In this document: one piece after another, positions 61,590 through 64,000 of the stretch
Layout of the letters: every line of letters begins with the position of its first letter
How positions within the stretch are numbered: position 1 is the stretch's first letter
Source: Dama dama
Taxonomy: Eukaryota > Chordata > Mammalia > Artiodactyla > Cervidae
Assembly (NCBI RefSeq): GCF_033118175.1
Contig: NC_083692.1
Coordinates: 86,767,501-86,831,500 of the forward strand
Direction of reading: 5' to 3'
DNA length: 64,000 nucleotides
The notes under the pieces: model-generated
Seen by the model: only the letters and a program-made list of their open reading frames with translations
Databases searched by the model: none
Told to the model about the DNA's origin: nothing
Position numbers and translations under genes: made by a program

Positions 61590-62075
61590 TTGTCCCTCTA
61601 TATTCTGTGCTCCATAGAGCACACAGCTATCCTGTGAAAACATATTTCAGATAATTTACTCTCAGAGTAACATCTAAAATCCTGACCATGGCTTACAAGG
61701 CTGTATATGATGTGGCCCCTGGCTACCACTCTGAATGTGTTTTTTCCCATTTTTCCTTGCTAACTCCACTCAAGTAACTCAGGTCTCTCGTATTATTTGC
61801 TGTTGCCTGATGACCCCTTCTTTTCACACCATTCCAGTCTCAGCTCAAAGGCTGTTTTATCGGAAAGGAGGACTCCACTTCATTTTTTCCCACAGGACTT
61901 ACCACCACCTGACAGATTACATACTCAGTTATCCTTCTGTTTCCTGTCCCAAATACTCCACCCCTCTCACCAAATGCAACTTCACGAGAATCAAGAATGG
62001 AGTGTCCTTCATTACTATATCCCCACTGCCTACCTACTAGACATAGCAGGAGCTCAATACATGGAATGAAGAAAT
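61590..62075 (+). repeat. L2 LINE, long 3' fragment
   Basis: AAAATCCTGACCATGGCTTAC, CAAGGCTGTATATGATGTGG, CTTACCACCACCTGACAGAT, and the AGCAGGAGCTCAATACATGG tail follow L2 order over almost 490 bp. The overlapping 101- and 90-codon frames are chance frames within it. Confidence 0.8.
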
Positions 62076-62237
62076 GAATATGAAAGGAAGGAATGGTGTG
62101 CTCTAAATCTTAAATCTGTTAGTTACCCTGTTTGACAGTATCACTATGCCCTGCATGTTTTTAAGTCACACAATTCCAGAGTTGTTGCAGAAAGTTAGAG
62201 ACAAGAGCAGATTGCTTACAGTCATAAAATGTTAGTT

Positions 62238-62398
62238 TGGAAAGGGGCTTAGAGATCATTATTTAACAGAAGAAGAAACTGAGGCCCAAAGTTAAGCATA
62301 GGGGCTTGCACAGGGCCACCTAGAAAACCAGTAGCAGAGCTAGAACTGCAACCTAGGTCTTTCATTCCCACTCTAGGACTCTTAGCTTTATACCATGC
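62238..62398 (+). repeat. MIR-like relic
   Basis: AAGAAACTGAGGCCCAAAG, CAGAGCTAGAACTGCAACC and a trailing TATACCATGCAACTTCTC. Confidence 0.6.
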
Positions 62399-62684
62399 AA
62401 CTTCTCAAATGCTCCACACTATATCTGGTCTTTTATCAAATATACTCAATGACAACTCATTTAAAATACACAAAGGGTAATTATATAACAGCGAGAGCTG
62501 AGCTCCACAAATCAAAGGTACTAGTTTCCCCTGAAACAGGCTAACTGGACACACCCTTTGGGATTCTGTTGGGAGACTCAGTTCTGAGCATCTGTCCACC
62601 AGCATTGCCAATCTCTCAGCCGTTGCATATACACTGTATTTCCTCTTAGAGCCCCTTTCATGAAGAAGCAGAAAAATATGGTTC

Positions 62685-62728
62685 AAGAAACACTGAATAA
62701 AAAAAAAAAAAAAAAAGAAACACTGAAT
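62685..62728 (+). mobile_element. Poly(A)-only insertion with target-site duplication
   Basis: GAAACACTGAAT occurs exactly at 62687-62698 and 62717-62728, separated by an 18-A run with no element body. This is the footprint expected from an extremely 5'-truncated target-primed insertion. Confidence 0.65.
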
Positions 62729-63398
62729 ATTTTTGCTTTCTTTCTATAGTGCAGGTGAATTGACTCTGAAGATATCTCCTTAGAAATTCAACTGCATTCA
62801 TGCATTGCAAAAATCAGAGAAAAAGCGTTTGACCAAAAAAAAAAAAAAGTGATGGAATTGTTACTGCAACTCTATCCATGATCTTATTTAAGGAGTTCTT
62901 TTTATTTTTTAAAGAGTTCTCTTTTATCTGAATCAATGCGTGTAAGATATGTCACTTGCAACACTGGTGGATACCTAGGCTCTACACTGCAGTAATTCAT
63001 GCTGAGCCAGGTCTCCATCTAATACAAATTCTTTGCATTTCCTTACAGATCAACAATCACTGTACAGAAACCCCAGCACAAAACTCTAGTGGGGGTACAT
63101 GCGGCATACTAAAATAAAGTCCATTCTAAATACAGCTGTAAAGAGTAAATACATTAAAACTGTGCTACATACACATACCTACCCTCCTTCAAATCATTTC
63201 ATACCCTGTCCCGCAACATGTGATATGAGTCTAACTGGAATAAGGTGGTTTTCTTCTTTCTAAGCAAACATATAGAAGTTATACATCCAAATGAGTAGGG
63301 CTGTACTGTTTAATAAGGTAATCACCTCTAGAAGTCATATATGCCTTCCAAGAAGGCTGCTATCACACATACTTTTTCTGGAATTTCTCTTTTCAAAA

Positions 63399-63580
63399 CA
63401 CAGGTTCTCCACATTTAGTGTGCATATGGATCACACTAGGAACGTGTTAATAAGGCTAATTCTTACAGATTTGAATTTAACTGGTCTTTTGATGGGAGTC
63501 TGGGAACCTGTGTTCTTAAGAAGCACTCCAGGTAAGTTTTACACAGGTGATCTGTGAGAAAAAGCACTTTAGAACAGCCA
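63399..63580 (+). repeat. MER5A-like hAT relic
   Basis: CAGGTTCTCCACATTTAGTG at the start and AGCACTTTAGAACAGCC at the end, with GGGAACCTGTGTTCTTAAG in between. It lies within 200 bp upstream of the 72-nt exon donor in plus coordinates, i.e. just inside the intron. Confidence 0.65.
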
Positions 63581-63738
63581 TGTACGGGGATCAAAATAAG
63601 GACTACTGAGTTAACCTCTGTTACATATACACATAACACACTGGAAGCTTAATTTTTTTTTTTCAAATAGAAATGTTTCTCCTAATAGAATATATCAGTA
63701 CAGATACACATAAGAGCATCTATTTGCAATCAACATAC

Positions 63739-63810
63739 CTCCATGAAAGAGATTCCTAAGCTCCAGACATCAGAATGAATTCCATACTGCTCCCCTGAAA
63801 TTCTTTCAGG
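63739..63810 (-). CDS. MAP2K5: MAP2K5 exon, kinase subdomains VIII-IX (72 nt)
   Basis: The minus strand translates to 24 residues beginning PERISGEQYG and ending SLGISFME. The PE completes the APE motif of subdomain VIII, the alanine being in the previous exon. The DVWSLG stretch holds the invariant subdomain IX aspartate of helix F (about D338 in human numbering), which stabilises the catalytic loop. The acceptor is a T-rich tract ending TTTCTTTCAG, the donor is GAG/GTATGT, and both ends are in phase 0. The exon matches MEK5 from memory at every residue and differs from MEK1/2, MKK3/6 and MKK4/7, so the paralogue call is firm. It is the most upstream exon in the window, covering about residues 325-348 of 448. 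The activating Ser/Thr pair is just upstream, outside the window. Confidence 0.97.
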
Positions 63811-64000
63811 CTGAAAGAAAACAGAAGGGAGCTTGTGAGTTGATGTAAGCTACTCCAGGAAACACATATGCTCAAGTGAGCTCAGCTAAGGCACAGTCAC
63901 CAATATCTGCATAGCACATTATCAACAGAAAAACAATCTTATATGTATGTGTATTATATAGATAATCCACAGAAACTGTATAGGTAATACAGATATATTA
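63811..64000 (-). other. MAP2K5: MAP2K5 intron, 3' end
   Basis: The last 190 nt of the intron preceding the 72-nt exon. On the minus strand it ends in a C/T-rich tract and TTTCAG. No other feature is seen. Confidence 0.85.

Larger units (their letters stand above)
41857..63738 (-). other. MAP2K5: MAP2K5 intron of 21.9 kb
   Basis: Intron between the 72-nt and 30-nt exons. The part from 41900 to about 49690 is nearly free of recognisable SINEs. Beyond that lie a Bov-A2 dimer, an inverted repeat, several CHR and Bov-tA SINEs, a BovB 3' end, and a cluster of L2 relics at 60-62.1 kb. Stretches 43300-47550, 53300-54550 and 57010-58130 hold nothing I can name apart from simple repeats. Confidence 0.85.
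1..64000 (-). other. MAP2K5: MAP2K5 gene body, internal part
   Basis: The whole window is internal to one minus-strand gene. Five exons read in order from right to left, each bounded by AG and GT on the minus strand, join in frame into the C-lobe of MEK5. MEK5 is the dual-specificity MAP kinase kinase that phosphorylates ERK5 (MAPK7) downstream of MEKK2/MEKK3. Neither gene end is present: the promoter, PB1 domain, N-lobe and activation loop lie beyond position 64000, and the last ~50 codons and the 3' UTR lie beyond position 1. No gene is visible on the plus strand. The very large introns in this part of the gene fit the known large size of mammalian MAP2K5. Confidence 0.96.

Noticed and set aside
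61735..62069. 101- and 90-codon frames
   Set aside because: Inside a long L2 3' fragment.
1..64000. CRISPR arrays, operons, tRNA or rRNA genes, prophage or plasmid features
   Set aside because: None are present; the tRNA-like boxes all belong to SINEs, and the direct repeats are microsatellites or target-site duplications.

Overview
This is nuclear DNA from a ruminant, almost certainly a bovid or close relative. The evidence is young SINEs of the Bov-tA/Bov-A2 type, tRNA-derived CHR-type SINEs shared by ruminants and whales, a BovB (RTE) LINE 3' end, and older pan-mammalian L2, MIR, L1, MER5-like and Tigger-like relics. No prokaryotic or viral coding sequence is visible. None of the open frames of 60-130 codons looks like a gene: they are shadows of SINEs, of exons on the other strand, or chance.

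The whole window lies inside one gene on the minus strand, MAP2K5 (MEK5, the dual-specificity kinase that activates ERK5/MAPK7). Five short coding exons were found by translating the minus strand and checking splice sites. In transcription order (right to left) they are 63739-63810 (72 nt), 41827-41856 (30 nt), 22093-22119 (27 nt), 21749-21781 (33 nt) and 2776-2837 (62 nt). They encode a continuous stretch of the kinase C-lobe, from the PE of the APE motif to the region before subdomain XI, about residues 325-398 of a 448-residue protein by human numbering. The N-terminal PB1 domain, the N-lobe, the activation loop and the last ~50 codons lie outside the window.

The introns are about 21.9 kb, 19.7 kb, 0.31 kb and 18.9 kb. 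They hold CHR and Bov SINEs, many with clear target-site duplications, plus L1, L2, MIR, CR1-like and DNA-transposon relics, microsatellites, and several repeat-poor AT-rich stretches with homeodomain- or octamer-like motifs that may be conserved regulatory elements. Known biology makes this plausible: the human MAP2K5/SKOR1 locus is associated with restless legs syndrome.

I do not see an undescribed system. The most interesting points are: (1) three consecutive, frame-preserving tiny exons that build the part of MEK5 where MEK1/2 carry a proline-rich insert, with RBFOX-type TGCATG motifs beside two of them; (2) a 68-bp-arm inverted repeat at 50057-50221; (3) a strong G-quadruplex motif about 0.5 kb past the microexon pair; (4) several candidate conserved noncoding elements; and (5) unusual retroposition footprints, including a 3'-truncated SINE with perfect 15-bp duplications and a poly(A)-only insertion.
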